DNA of 64,000 bases, from NCBI RefSeq assembly GCF_047948215.1, contig NC_134460.1, positions 153,541,320 to 153,605,319 of the forward strand, in the 5' to 3' direction. The notes beneath the pieces were generated by a model. That model searched no databases. It was given only the letters and a program-made list of their open reading frames with translations, and was not told the DNA's origin. Numbering within the stretch: position 1 is the first letter of the stretch; each line of letters opens with the position of its first letter. Positions 46,315-57,905 of the stretch are shown piece by piece. Source of the DNA: Lycorma delicatula. Lineage: Eukaryota; Arthropoda; Insecta; Hemiptera; Fulgoridae. The translations under genes were made by a program, and so were the position numbers.

Positions 46315-49300
46315 ATCGACTGGAGTACTGATAACGGGGTGCAGACTTGTCACCCAAACATTGCACCTTGCACGCGATTCAAACCTGCTTTCCGGCATTT
46401 AGATCTTGTGTTTTCCCGATCCTAAGCGTATCTACTATGATATATTAAAGAAAGAAAAAAATTGAAGTTTGTGAAATAAATAATTACTCAGAATTACCTT
46501 TTTTTCTTTTCACGCGTAAAAATCGGGTAAGTTTTTGTTTTTTAAGAAAAAATGAAAGTTGATTATCGTAAGAAAAGAGAATGTTTCGCTCGGCAGGACA
46601 AAACAATGTGTAAATAACCATATTTGTTGAGCTACTGATTTCTGTTGTCAGACAGCAAAGAAAATATATTTTTTTAATAATTTTAGCGTCCTTAATGCCT
46701 GTACTTTGCGGTTTCTTTTTATTATTACTAAACTGTAAATTTAAGTGTGAATTCTTTAATTCTTTTTGTATTTAAAAACTTATTATTAATTATCGGTTAT
46801 TATTTGGACTTCTTTCCGTAAAGAAAATAAAAAACGTTTTAGACTTATTTTTACGCTTATTTTGTTTTGCTTTTTTCCTTCTATAAGGAAAGCTATTTTT
46901 AAGCCGATTTATAATTACTTGTATCGACAACTATTATTTAAATATTCTATTTGATATCGATATTTCGTCGAAAAATAAGTTAATAACGTTATTATTTTTT
47001 ATACAGCTAAGTTTTAAATAAACCGAAGTAGTATGATTGTAATTAAAAAAAAAACTTTTTAAGTTTATAAGTCTGCAGAAAATTTTCCAATTTTTTCATA
47101 TAGTTTTGATTTAATTCTGTAGGTATAACATAACATCTACGAACTGAAAATCAATCCCGTTTCAGCATAGCGCACGTAAATTCAACACATCATATGCAGT
47201 GGTGCTACGAAAAGGAATTACCTTTCTTTTCGTGTTGTTGAAAACCGAAAGGGTTTTATATGCGTATATAAAATGGTGTTGTTGAATTCCAGAGAAAAAA
47301 TAAAATTCTCTTAAAATGAAAAGTAAAACGCCTTGCACTCGCAAGGTGTTTTCTTTCTCTGTTTATCTGTTTCCTTATTTTCTCATTATTTCTATTTCTA
47401 GAAAGACACATACATATTACATACGAATCGGTTTGCACCCTAGACCTTCACGTTGTTGAAATCTTCTTTCCGAATATATAAATAGGCGGCTTTTGTTCAT
47501 TAAGTATTTTTTCGCGGTTCGTGGTGAAATTTTTTTTTCTAATAATTCTTGGAAAAAATTATTAAATTTAAGCCTGAAAAACCGGCCGACTCGGGCTTTA
47601 GTCGTACCGCTATTGTACAGAGGAACGTATTAGAATTTTATTAATTTATATTTTACCTACGGATATTAATTTACGAAATAGTATTATTATTAATCGGCGA
47701 ATTTATTTTGCACAAAGCAAGAAGTAGAACTTATCGAGTCGTATGTTAATCGGAGATATGTTGAAAATTAGGTGCCGCATTAAATTCGAAACGAGAAATG
47801 TTTAATGCGGTTTTCAGATAATGAAATTTTGTATTTTATTTAAAAGTATTTAGAACTGAAAAAAAGGTGTCAAAACTATAGAGTCACGTATTAGTTTACT
47901 TGACGCCGATTAATAAACTACGTACTTATAGTAAATTTGTTGTTCAAAAAATATGTTAAAATTCCAGTCGAGTTAAAGAACAGGATACGAATTATTTAAC
48001 GTCTTTTTAAAAAATTATTTTGCGAAAAGAAAATAACGGCTAGCTGCTGTTATTCGTTGACGTTAAGCGGTTTCTTATTAAAGTGGAATATTAGAAAAGA
48101 GGGGTACCGTTCACCGGATCGATTTTTTATTGTATAAAGAGTGGTGTACAAAATAGGGAATTTACTTATAACGTGGTGTTATTTCGCAAAAATGAAACCG
48201 TCTAGGTTTATATCGTTAACCGTCGGGCCGAAGAAAAACTAGGGCTTAACGTTTAGAACGGTTTTTAACGTTTACCTTTTCAATTTGTTCATACAGTGAA
48301 CCGAAAGTCACGCTACATATCGAGATAATAGATAATCCCGAAGACCGTAAAGACGTATATTTTATTATAAAATGTTTTACACAGAAAAATATTAATTATT
48401 ATTTTACGTCGTACGTTAAAAGTGTTCGCCTTAAAGCGAATAACACTTTTCAATTTATTCGATTTGGAAACGTTTGAACCGAAACGTGCAACACTTACCG
48501 AACACGTTAAAGCATTTCCTTAGAAATATTATTGCGTTTCGTTGTTCTTTTACGCGTCTCGGTAAACCACAGGTTTGATCCCGTAGGAAAAAAAACATAA
48601 GTATGAGACGCGAAAAACCGAGCGACCATTAGACGGGTCCTCGTCGTCGACCGATTGATTTGTTATTAAATTTAAAAAGTATCTTGCAATCGAAGGGAAT
48701 TCTATTGGCGCTGTGTCCAGCTTCTTTCTCTCATAATTTTCCGGGAAATCCGTTTAATATCATTACATTCATTATTATTACTTGTAATTTTTAACAGTAA
48801 TTTTCTTTTATCTCTGTGTAGTTTATATATATATTTTTTTATAGAGGATTGTGATCGTAGATTACCGTTCATTCCCGATAATTGTCAAAATTAAAAAGAA
48901 TAATATTTTAGTTTGACTTTTACTCGGCTCGATATCAGTGCGGTATAAAAAGGGAACGGTTTTCATTTCCTTAGAAATTATTGTATTTTATGAGCCCTGG
49001 GACCTTGAACGCTATTGATTTTAGTTATATACGGTTTTAGTAATATCAATAAGAAATTGTTTTTATTTCCGTTTTGGCGATAAAAAGATGTTATTACTTA
49101 GAAAAAAATGTTAAAACCGTTTATTGAGACAGTCTTTAAAAAATACGAAGATTACGATACAAATAAAAAATGGTTAGTGATTTTTTTTTTTTTAATTGCT
49201 AATACGAGAATAAGCGGCTACATATGAAATAGCTACATATGCAAATATAATTTTGTTTTCATACTAGTAAATAAAATCTTTTGCTTAATTAAATTACTGT

Positions 49301-49382
49301 TTAAGACATTTTTTTTTTAAACAGAAGAAAATATATCTAAAAAATAATTCTTCGTAAAAGTCATTTGAGAATGTTGTATACT
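46315..49382. other. AT-rich spacer, nothing recognised
   Basis: About 3 kb without recognised features. Short ORFs such as 47162-47344 are motif-free. Confidence 0.4.
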
Positions 49383-49407
49383 CGCGCGCGCGCGTGTGTG
49401 TGTGTGT
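49383..49407. repeat. (CG)n-(TG)n microsatellite
   Basis: CGCGCGCGCGCG followed by TGTGTGTGTGTGT. CG dinucleotide tracts are rare in AT-rich DNA; it probably arose from CA/TG slippage. Confidence 0.9.
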
Positions 49408-50117
49408 AATGCGGCTACGAGTCACTAGTTTTTCCCAATGCATCTCATGAAAATGTGAAAGGGCTATTGACTCCAAAAAATTTATTTTTGAATTCAATAT
49501 TTTGTGTCCTTTTAATGTCTCTCATATAAAGAAGACACAGTACCAAATTTATCATGATGTTTGTCAAAATGACAGTTCAGCATCTTCAGAAGAGTACAAC
49601 TCTTCTGTAAGTATGAAATTAATAAAAACCACAGCAACGATTGAAATTTGTATATTTGAAATATTTAAGAATTAATTACGGGTTTTTTTATGCAGATATT
49701 ACTAGTATCAAAAATTAATTACTGCATTATTATGTTGTATAATAACCAGTAAAAAAAAAAAAATATATATAAATTACTCCTGTTTCGTTTTTGTTTTCAT
49801 TTTGTTGATGGTTACTACTTCATAATAATTTATAAAAGATACTATTAGATACATATAACACATTTATTTAAAGAGTAATAAAGGGACTTTTACTCTAACT
49901 TAATGTTTCAGGTAAGACTGTTGAATTAATAATTGTGTAAATATTTGATGTTAATAAAAGTAATATTTTAGCGATTGTGTAACTGTCCACTTTTATTAAA
50001 GAACTGGAGGATCGTATCTCACTTTCAAATGAAATAAGTTTAAATGAAGCGCAGCAAAGACGCGTTTATGTAATTTAATAGGCATACAAGGAAGTCATGT
50101 GGGGTCGTCAGATTTTT

Positions 50118-50284
50118 TTTGTCTTCAGTCATTTGACTGGTTTGATGCACCTCTCCAAGATCCCCTATCTAGTGCCAGTCGTTCCATTTCGATACCCCCT
50201 ACCAACTACATATAAATCCCCGTACATCCTATATCCTTAAAAATTTGTTTTCATATTCCAAACGTTGCCTGCCTGCAGAAGTTT
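50118..50284 (-). pseudogene. LINE-A 3' tail in left arm
   Basis: Reverse-complement sequence encodes the last part of LINE-A ORF2 and its end GACTGAAGACAAAAAAAATCTG, as at 15888. The copy is severely 5'-truncated. Confidence 0.78.
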
Positions 50285-51466
50285 GCCTGCCTGAAAAATT
50301 ACAAAGTATAGTTGCGTAAATAACTCAACGTTCGGACTGATATACATAGGAGCTAAATAATGCGTTTTTGGATTTACTGTTGAAAAGTTTATGTAATATA
50401 TAAGTTATGTAATACCTAGTAATCATTCTTTTTTGTTTAGTTTTTCTCGAGTTCAAAAACTGGAACTTTAATTTTGAAATATAAAAAAAGGTTGTTTTTC
50501 ATGTACAATTTTTATGTTACCGTCATATTATTGTTACGTTAACGATTTTGAATTTTATCGTCCGAGCGAGGGTATAGATTTATTTCAAAAGACGATTCAG
50601 ATATCTTTTTATCTTCGCTGTTTCTCTGATTTGATTTAATTTTATTATTTTTCTTTTCAGACCGTCTGGATCGCTATTGAAAATAAATAAATATATTTTC
50701 TCCGATATAAACGTTACTTTGCAGATACAATATTTATTTACTTAATTACATTTTGGAGTTATTTCTTTTAAAGGATGAACGGGCTAAATAAACACCGTTT
50801 GCAAAATTGTATCGCATAAATGTATTCGTGCTATGTTTTATTGAAACCGACAGATTAAATATTGATTTTATATCTGCTATATAAATTTCTGGAATCGCAT
50901 AAAAAATCGTTTTATTCTTTTAATACATTTGTATTCTTTAAAATTATTACGAGTAACCTAGAGAATATTATTTTTTTAAACAAATAAATTGTAATATTTT
51001 TCAAATTAATTTTTTTTTTCAAATTAAATGTGTGTTTTGTTGCCATCTCCTTTACGTTGTAAAATTTAATTTCTTGTTTGTAGACTTACAGCAAAAATTA
51101 TTTTTCTACGTTTTGTTTCTTTCCGTTATTGTTTTCGATGAAATTAGACAAAAATAAATTAATAATATTAAAACCGCGTAAACGAGATCGTTCGATAAAC
51201 GAAAGCCTGCCTGCATTCGCTCAGAAATAAAAACAGAACGTAAAGTGGAAGATTTAAATTATACATATAACGATAAAAAAATTCATGTTAGCGCGTTTGT
51301 ACGATATAATAGAATATACTGAAATGTTAAATTCGATAAAAAAAGCTTACTTAAACGTGTTACGAAATGAACAAACAACATTTTTTAAACATATTAATAG
51401 GTTGTATGTGTTGTGATTGGTAGCTGTACAGAATATTTTTATATACTTGTATACAAAAATTGGGAA

Positions 51467-51643
51467 AACTTTTGCAGGCAGGCGACGTTTGGAATATGTA
51501 AAACAAATTTTTAGGGATATAGGATGTAGGGGGATGTATATGTAGGTGGTAGGGAGTACCGAAATGGAACGACTGGCACTAGATAGGGGATCTTGGAGAG
51601 CTGCATCAAACCAGTCAAATGACTGAAGACAAAAAAAATCTGA
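51467..51643 (+). pseudogene. LINE-A 3' tail in right arm
   Basis: Plus-strand counterpart of the left-arm tail: GCAGGCAGGCGACGTTTGG, GGAACGACTGGCACTAGATA, GGGGATCTTGGAGAGCTGCA and TCAAATGACTGAAGAC, followed by the A8 run. It has the same truncation point as the left arm. Confidence 0.8.
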
Positions 51644-52427
51644 CGACCCCACATGACTTCCTTGTATGCCTATTAAATTACATATTCACATTTCTGCTTC
51701 CCTTCATTTAAACTTGTGTCGTTTGAAAGTGAGATACGATCCTCCAGTTCTTTAATAAAAGTGGACAGTTACACAATCGCTAAAATATTACTTTTATTAA
51801 CATCAAATATTTACACAATTATTAATTCAACAGTCTTACCTGAAACATTAAGTTAGAGTAAAAGTCCCTTTATTACTCTTTAAATAAATGTTAAGTGTTA
51901 CATGTATCTAATAGTATCTTTTATAAATTATTATGATGTAACCATCAACAAAATGAAAACAAAAACGAAACAGGTATTAGTTTTCGCTAACAAATACCGA
52001 AAACTAATAGACGTAGTCAAAGATTCAACATTAAGATGGATATTGAAGGAATAAGTGAACAAAACATCACTAATGCAAAAATTTTAATTTTTTTTTAAAT
52101 TAAGTAATTTTACGAATTACAAGAATATATCTATCGGAAGAGAAAATTAATACGCAATCACATAAAGAAAAGCCCACATGTATTATGCAGAATTCTTCAG
52201 ACCTGAAATCGGTACAAACGCTTTTCTACTATGCAAAAAGAATTAAATTGTAGTATATATATATAACGCGTGTTTTTTTAAAAATAAGGACCGTTTGAAT
52301 TTGCCGCCATTATATGCGGTGGGAATTGATGGCGCTAATGTAGGACGTTTATTTATATCAATCATCATCTGTTTGCAACAATAGGTTAACGTTATTCGCG
52401 TTAGTCGCTGCGTATACCCTGGATGAA

Positions 52428-53390
52428 ATGAGTGCTACAATAAACAATCCCGCGAGTTGTGAAATGCGATCGGTAATTCGTTATGTATTGGCGAAAACAA
52501 TCTGCTGTTAATATTCATAGAGGAATTGTCGACTTAACAGATCCCGTGTTACGTGCGAAGGCAAAGTAGTCGACGGTGTCGTTTGTTTCGCGGCGGAAGA
52601 ACGAACGTTCACGACGAAGAACGTAGCGGTCGCCCGACCGTTACCACAGATGAATCGACTGAAACCGTGAATGCAAAAATCCGTGGAAACAGAAGGCTTC
52701 TCAGTTATCGATCGAATTTCATCTTGTTTCGGGATCGGTAATTTACGACATTTTCCCTGAAAAACTGGGTTACAGAAAATTGTGTTACAGACAGGTAACA
52801 AAAATGTTGAAGAAACGTACGAAGAAAAACGCCTTGCGGCAACTGACACATTTTTGAGACGCTACGAAAACGGAAGGTGTTAATTTATGGAAACTTATTG
52901 CGACCGGTGATGAAACGCGGATATCTTATTCAAATGTCGAGACAAAGCGGCAATCGATGCGATGGCGGCATTCATCATCCCCGATCCCGAAACGTTTAAG
53001 CGATAAAGTTCAATAAAAAAGCTTACGGCTGCTGTTTTTTGAGACGGCGAAGGGATATTGTCGATTGAATTTCTTGAATTGGAAATAACTGTTAATGCCG
53101 ATACGTACTGTGGAACGCTTACACGTTCGATTCAAAACAAAAGGCGCGGGAAGCTAACCAACCTAACGGCAAACGAAAGGGCTGAACGGCTGCGACTATT
53201 CGTTGAGAAATCTTCGTACATCGGTCTTACAGTCCGGATCTTTCACCGATTCATTATTACCTTTTTCTCCATTTAAAATGATGGCTTGCATCGCAGATGT
53301 TGGAAGACGATGAGGAAATCAAAGGTGGGACAAATCATCACTAACAGAATAATGAAACCGATAAGCCGATAACAGAAGTGTACTGCAGTG
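52428..53390 (+). pseudogene. mariner transposase, nearly full length but broken
   Basis: Starts MSATINNPASCEMRSVIRYV (52428), then in other frames FRGGRTNVHDEERSGRPTVT with TDESTETVNAKIRGNRRLLS (N-terminal helix-turn-helix and GRP linker), PEKLGYRKLCYRQVTKMLKK, LIATGDETRISYSNVETKRQ (first Asp in GDET), MRWRHSSSPIPKRLSD, RRGKLTNLT, and finally SYSPDLSPIHYYLFLHLK. The block with the second Asp (normally HDNARPH) is missing and the third Asp of the DD34D signature (normally PSDYHLF) is replaced by His (PIHYYLF). Stops and frameshifts throughout. Confidence 0.9.
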
Positions 53391-53551
53391 AATGACGAAT
53401 ACGCAGAAAAAAAAGTATATAATACATATACATATATGTAAGTTTTTGTTATAATAATTTTTTCAATTTTTATATCAAAAAGGCCGTTACTTAAAAAACA
53501 TGAGTGCATCTAAAAAAAAAGAGATATTTTTTTTAAAATACTTGTTTTTTA

Positions 53552-54211
53552 CTTCCTTGTACGAAGTAAAGGAAATATTGTGATCGCAAAAAATTTCGGT
53601 TGTAAGATTTTAACGGAAATATCCATTTTTACCATCCGTGAATCCTCTTGACTACTTTCGGCGTGACGACTGTAGTTACGTACGTACGTATGTATGTATC
53701 TCGCAAAACTCAAAGAAGATTGGCCGTAGGATTTTGAAATTTTGGATTTAGGACTGCTGTTATAACATCTAGTTGTGCACTTCCCCTTCTGATTGCAACT
53801 GACTGGATCAAAAAAGCCCAAAATCAAAAACAATTTGAATTTTGGACTTTTTCTTCTTAACTGCAGTAATAAGCCCTCATTGACAGCTTTTCAACGATGT
53901 GTAAGTGGTAATTATTTTCATTGGTTCCAGAGATATAGCCAAATGAAAGTTTAATTAATAAAATGTTTGGATCTTAGAAGGGGAAGGCACATCGGTTCGA
54001 ATTTAGATTTAGCTCCTTTTTTAATTTAAATATATTGATTTATTAATAATTATTATCCTCTGATTGTAAAAAAAAAATATAATAAATAGTAATTCAATAA
54101 TAGCAATTAAAAAAAAAAAATATGAAAAAGATCAGAAGTTATTGGTGAAATAAAATTTTATGTACTTTTAAAAATGTGTAATGTAATTTAATAGGCGTAC
54201 AAGATTAAATA
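53552..54211. repeat. non-coding repeat with TACTTCCTTGTAC / GTACAAG ends
   Basis: Begins TACTTCCTTGTACGAAGTAA and ends with AATTTAATAGGCGTACAAG. The two ends are imperfect inverted repeats (CTTGTACG versus CGTACAAG). The distal motif also occurs in the arms of the 49.8-52.0-kb inverted repeat (AATTTAATAGGCATACAAGG). Contains ACGTACGTACGTATGTATGT near 53680. No open frame; probably a non-autonomous DNA element. Confidence 0.65.
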
Positions 54212-56451
54212 TGAGGGTGGGGTCCGGCTGTATTTAATTACGATACTACTGTTTAATATTATGATCGATTATAACGTCAAAACTATTTGAAATATTTTCA
54301 AATCGTTTACGCAGAACATGAATTGAAAATGGCAGATAGGATTTTAATTTTGCAGATTTGTATTTCGCAAACACGTTTTTGTGATTCAAATTTTTCTAAC
54401 AGAATTTGTCGAGCGCAGAATTGTAGTAGTTTGTATGTGCGTACGCGCGCACACCCTTTGTTCCTTAAAATTAATTAAATATGAGTGTTCTTATTTCATC
54501 GTTCGAACTTTAAATGTAATATACTGTCACGTTGAAGCCAATTTTATTTTTATTAGTGTTGAATTATCTTTTGGGAAGTTTATTGCCGGAGGCGAGCGCG
54601 TAGATAGATCTTCGGTTAAGTTTTCCGTTACCTGTACCTGCTACTGTATAGGTAGGCCGTTTGAATTTATTGCCTAGCCCCTTTTGTGCATTTGCCAATT
54701 CGGAATTTCTGCAAGATAAGTGGTGGTATTACTTTTATTTTATATTTATGTTTTTTAATTATATTTTATATTCTGTATGTACATTTTTAATTTCTTTTTT
54801 TCCTTCTTCTAATCCTTGTCGGATGATTTATTTCAGTTATAGACGTCTTGGATATGGAATTTTTCGTTCTGCTTTTTATAAATATTTTGTGTAAAAATTC
54901 GTTAAATTTAAAGAAAAAAATTATATTTTCAACGGATTTAAACCGGTATCCTCTAGTATGTGCTTGTCGCTAAAAACTGAAAAAATAATTTTTTATCCTG
55001 CAGTACCAGGACAGATTATGTATTAAAAACCTTTTACTGTCGATAGATTTTGTAATACCGCGATTTAAATAATTTATTCTTACTGAATCTGCTTCTACGT
55101 GCAGTATCTAGTTTCGATTCGTGATTTAAATTATACGAAGCTACAGTACGTGTAAGGTATGCTACCCGTAAGTAAGACTGGAAAGGGTAGTTTGACGTAT
55201 CGGAAAGGTATTCAAAATTAGGTATCGATTTTCAATTATCGAAGTATCTTAAGTCTTTATAAAGGTAAAATTATAATTTTATTTTCGATCGATGTAATCT
55301 CTTTTATCGAGGTGATTAGTTCTTTTCCAAACTGTCGTGTAGTTATGACATTAGTGAAAACCGTCGCTAAAGAAATTCTATTTTAACGGGAAAAATTACA
55401 TTTTTTATTTTCTATCGATGTGTTAGTTTGGATTTCAAATCGAATGTATTCACGTAAATTTTACTTGTTATTCGTTTAATAAATACGTAAATTTATGAAT
55501 CGTTTAACGATTATGTTCTTTTTCTTTTGTCATCAATCAATTTACAGATTTTTATTTCTGTCCTTTTGCCGTGTTTATATTCACACAGTCCATAACTATT
55601 TAATTAACTAAAACTGGATGTCTTAATTAATAGATAATTTGTCCACTATACTAATACTAATTAATATTATACTAATATTAATATGATTATCTGCTGTAGT
55701 AATTTATCTCTTTTCACGATTTCGGACACAGATTTCTCTCTCGTTTTTTGTGCCTTAATATAGTTTCATTAAGTCGTTCTACCTAAAATCCAGCATCCTT
55801 TGATGATACCTTTTTTAAAAATCTAATCTTTTCTTCTTTTTTCATACGTTTCGATACCGTATTTATTTATTTACATCGATCTCTGACCGTAGTTCCCTCT
55901 AAGCGACGCGGTACCGCGGCCGCGCTATGATTTTAGAGGTATTGCAATAAAAATTGCAGAGAAATTTGTTTCCCGCGCATCTACAATCGACTATTGTAAA
56001 TCTGTAAAGTATACTCGATGGCACGTTTAGTTGAGACTACGGAGTAGCTTACACCGTGACTTTCTTACGGGAGTTTCTAACTACTATTCACAATAAAAAC
56101 ATTCTACTCTGTTACCGAAACAGACTCGAAAATGAACTCTTGGGTGACCTTATGAGAATTAAATTACGTTTAGCGAACGGTCAAGAAGTAAATACAAATG
56201 ACGTTTACAAATAATGAATTTCTATGAAAGACAGTAGACAAAAAGTTAAGAAAAATATTAATCCGATATAAAATAAGTTACCTAATCGTTTTCGTTTAAA
56301 TAATTATGTAAACGTACGTAAATACATTGTATAATTGCATGTGATAACGATAAAATGTACTGCACAAATTGATTTTAAATAAATTTGTTTGGTTACAAGT
56401 GAATTTTGTGCACGCAGCTCCGAAAAAATGTAAAGGGAACTTTAAATTTGT
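54212..56451. other. AT-rich spacer, nothing recognised
   Basis: Short hydrophobic ORFs at 54381-54894 reflect T-rich sequence. No conserved motif seen. Confidence 0.4.
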
Positions 56452-56478
56452 GTGTGTGTATATATATATATATATATC
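56452..56478. repeat. (GT)n-(AT)n microsatellite
   Basis: Short GTGTGTGT plus TATATATATATATATATA tract immediately before a truncated LINE-A. Confidence 0.9.
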
Positions 56479-56941
56479 AAAAATTAATTTAAATGTCAGG
56501 AAAAGATTTTTGAAAGTGTATGTTTGGAGTGTCTCTTTATATGGAAGTGAAACTTGGACGATCGGAGTATCTGAGAAGAAAAGATTAGAAGCTTTTGAAA
56601 TGCGGTGCTATAGGAGAATGTTAACAATCAGACGGTGGATAAAGTGACAAATGAAGAGGTATTGCGGCAAATAGATGAAGAAAGAAGCATTTGGAAAAAT
56701 ATAGTTAAAAGAAGAGACAGACTTATAGGCCACATACTAAGGCATCCTGGAATAGTCGCTTTAATATTGGAAGGACAGGTAGAAAGAAAAAATTGTGTAG
56801 GCAGGCCACGTTTGGAATATGTAAAACAAATTGTTAGGGATGTAGGATGTAGGGGGTATACCGAAATGAAACGACTAGCACTAGATAGGGAATCTTGGAG
56901 AGCTGCATCAAACCAGTCAAATGACTGAAGACAAAAAAAAA
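56479..56941 (+). mobile_element. LINE-A 3' fragment
   Basis: Plus-strand copy of the last quarter of LINE-A ORF2: KINLNVRKRFLKVYVWSVSL, YGSETWTIGVSEKKRLEAFE and MRCYRRMLTIRR (56480-56647), then after one frameshift KVTNEEVLRQIDEERSIWKN, RRDRLIGHILRHPG, RLEYVKQIVRDVGCRGYTEM and LDRESWRAASNQSND with stop at 56926-56928. The 3' end GACTGAAGACAAAAAAAAAA runs into TATATATA, similar to the AT tract before the fragment, consistent with insertion into an AT microsatellite. Less decayed than the 15.9-kb copy. Confidence 0.9.
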
Positions 56942-57384
56942 ATATATATAAGTAAATATGTATTTATTTATTCTCTGACGTAGCAGTTGTTAAAATATAA
57001 TTTCTGTTATATTACAACAATATATTTATATTAATATTAAAATATTTCTAAAATAACAATATTTATTTATGTTACTCAACACTCATACTGAGAATTCTCA
57101 ACGATGATGTTTAGGTTAAATAAAGCGCTATAATCCGTACAAATTAAAAAAAAATTACTTTTTAATTGTTAATTTCGTATTTTTGATACTAGCGACCTCT
57201 TTTCCTCATTATAATAAAAAAAAAAAATGCGTGCCAAAATCTTACGATAATTAAGAAGTATCCAAACACTATTTTAAACTCTTTAAAATTGTTTACAATT
57301 TTAACATTTTTTTCAAAAAATGAAAAACGTATGTGGTACACTAGCAAGATTATACTACATAGTAATAAAAGAAGAAAATGACTT
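56942..57384. other. AT-rich spacer
   Basis: No feature recognised. Confidence 0.45.
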
Positions 57385-57905
57385 CGAGTATATTTTAGAT
57401 AGATTTTATAAGAAAGCTACTACCACCTATTGTAATGGTTATTATGATTCGACTTCCGAAAAATTTCGGCATATCTTCGCGTTTCACACCACCAGACCCC
57501 AAAACCACCGTCAGCTCGGTTTATATATACATTTACGTATATATCGTTATATTTAACTTTGTTGTAGGCACAACTACCGTAATTTTGCGTCAGTACCTTT
57601 CAAATTGTTCCCTAAAAATAACTCGACTAAAAATCTCGGTCGAGTTCGTTAACAGCCAAAATCGGACCATGTGGGTGGAAATGGGGCGGTTTTTTCGAAA
57701 AAAAATTATATAATCTTTTTAAGTAAAATATCGAATTCGTTTAAAGTTCCTACTATTCTTATGATAAGGGCCTAAAATTCATCTAAGTAAAGTTTTTTGA
57801 TATAACAACCATTGGCCCAGGGGGTGGAAAAATTGGTTTTCGAAGACAAAAAACCATACCTACCTTAATAGGCACAGCATCGAATCGGTTTAAGGTGGGT
57901 TAAGG
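57385..57905 (+). repeat. interspersed repeat R57, copy 2
   Basis: Inverted counterpart of 41700-42175. Shared blocks include ATTCGACTTCCGAAAAATTT, CATATCTTCGCGTTTCACA, CAAAACCACCGTCAGCTC, ACCGTAATTTTGCGTCAG, CTCGGTCGAGTTCGTTAAC, CATTGGCCCAGGGGGTGG and GGTTTTCGAAGACAAAAAA. Homology may extend a little further on the right. No recognised protein. Confidence 0.78.

Larger units (their letters stand above)
49779..51974. repeat. large inverted repeat, two arms of about 505 bp around a 1.2-kb spacer
   Basis: Left arm 49779-50284 and right arm 51467-51974 are reverse complements with only scattered differences and a few small gaps. Outer ends: CCTGTTTCGTTTTTGTTTTC on the left and its complement on the right. 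Going inward the arms share about 330 bp of non-coding DNA, the motif CATACAAGGAAGTCATGTGG, and then the 3' tail of LINE-A, cut at the same place (GCCTGCCTGCA). The 1.2-kb spacer (50285-51466) is AT-rich with no recognised gene. No clear target duplication at the outer ends. Confidence 0.88.

Noticed and set aside
52508..52849. 113-residue minus-strand ORF
   Set aside because: Antisense shadow of the plus-strand mariner N-terminus.
53990..54000. GGTTCGAATTT as a possible Pol III B box
   Set aside because: No matching A box at a suitable distance; it lies inside the TACTTCCTTGTAC repeat.
54381..54894. Two hydrophobic ORFs (98 and 77 residues) as possible membrane proteins
   Set aside because: T-rich composition explains the hydrophobicity; no motif, no codon-use signal.
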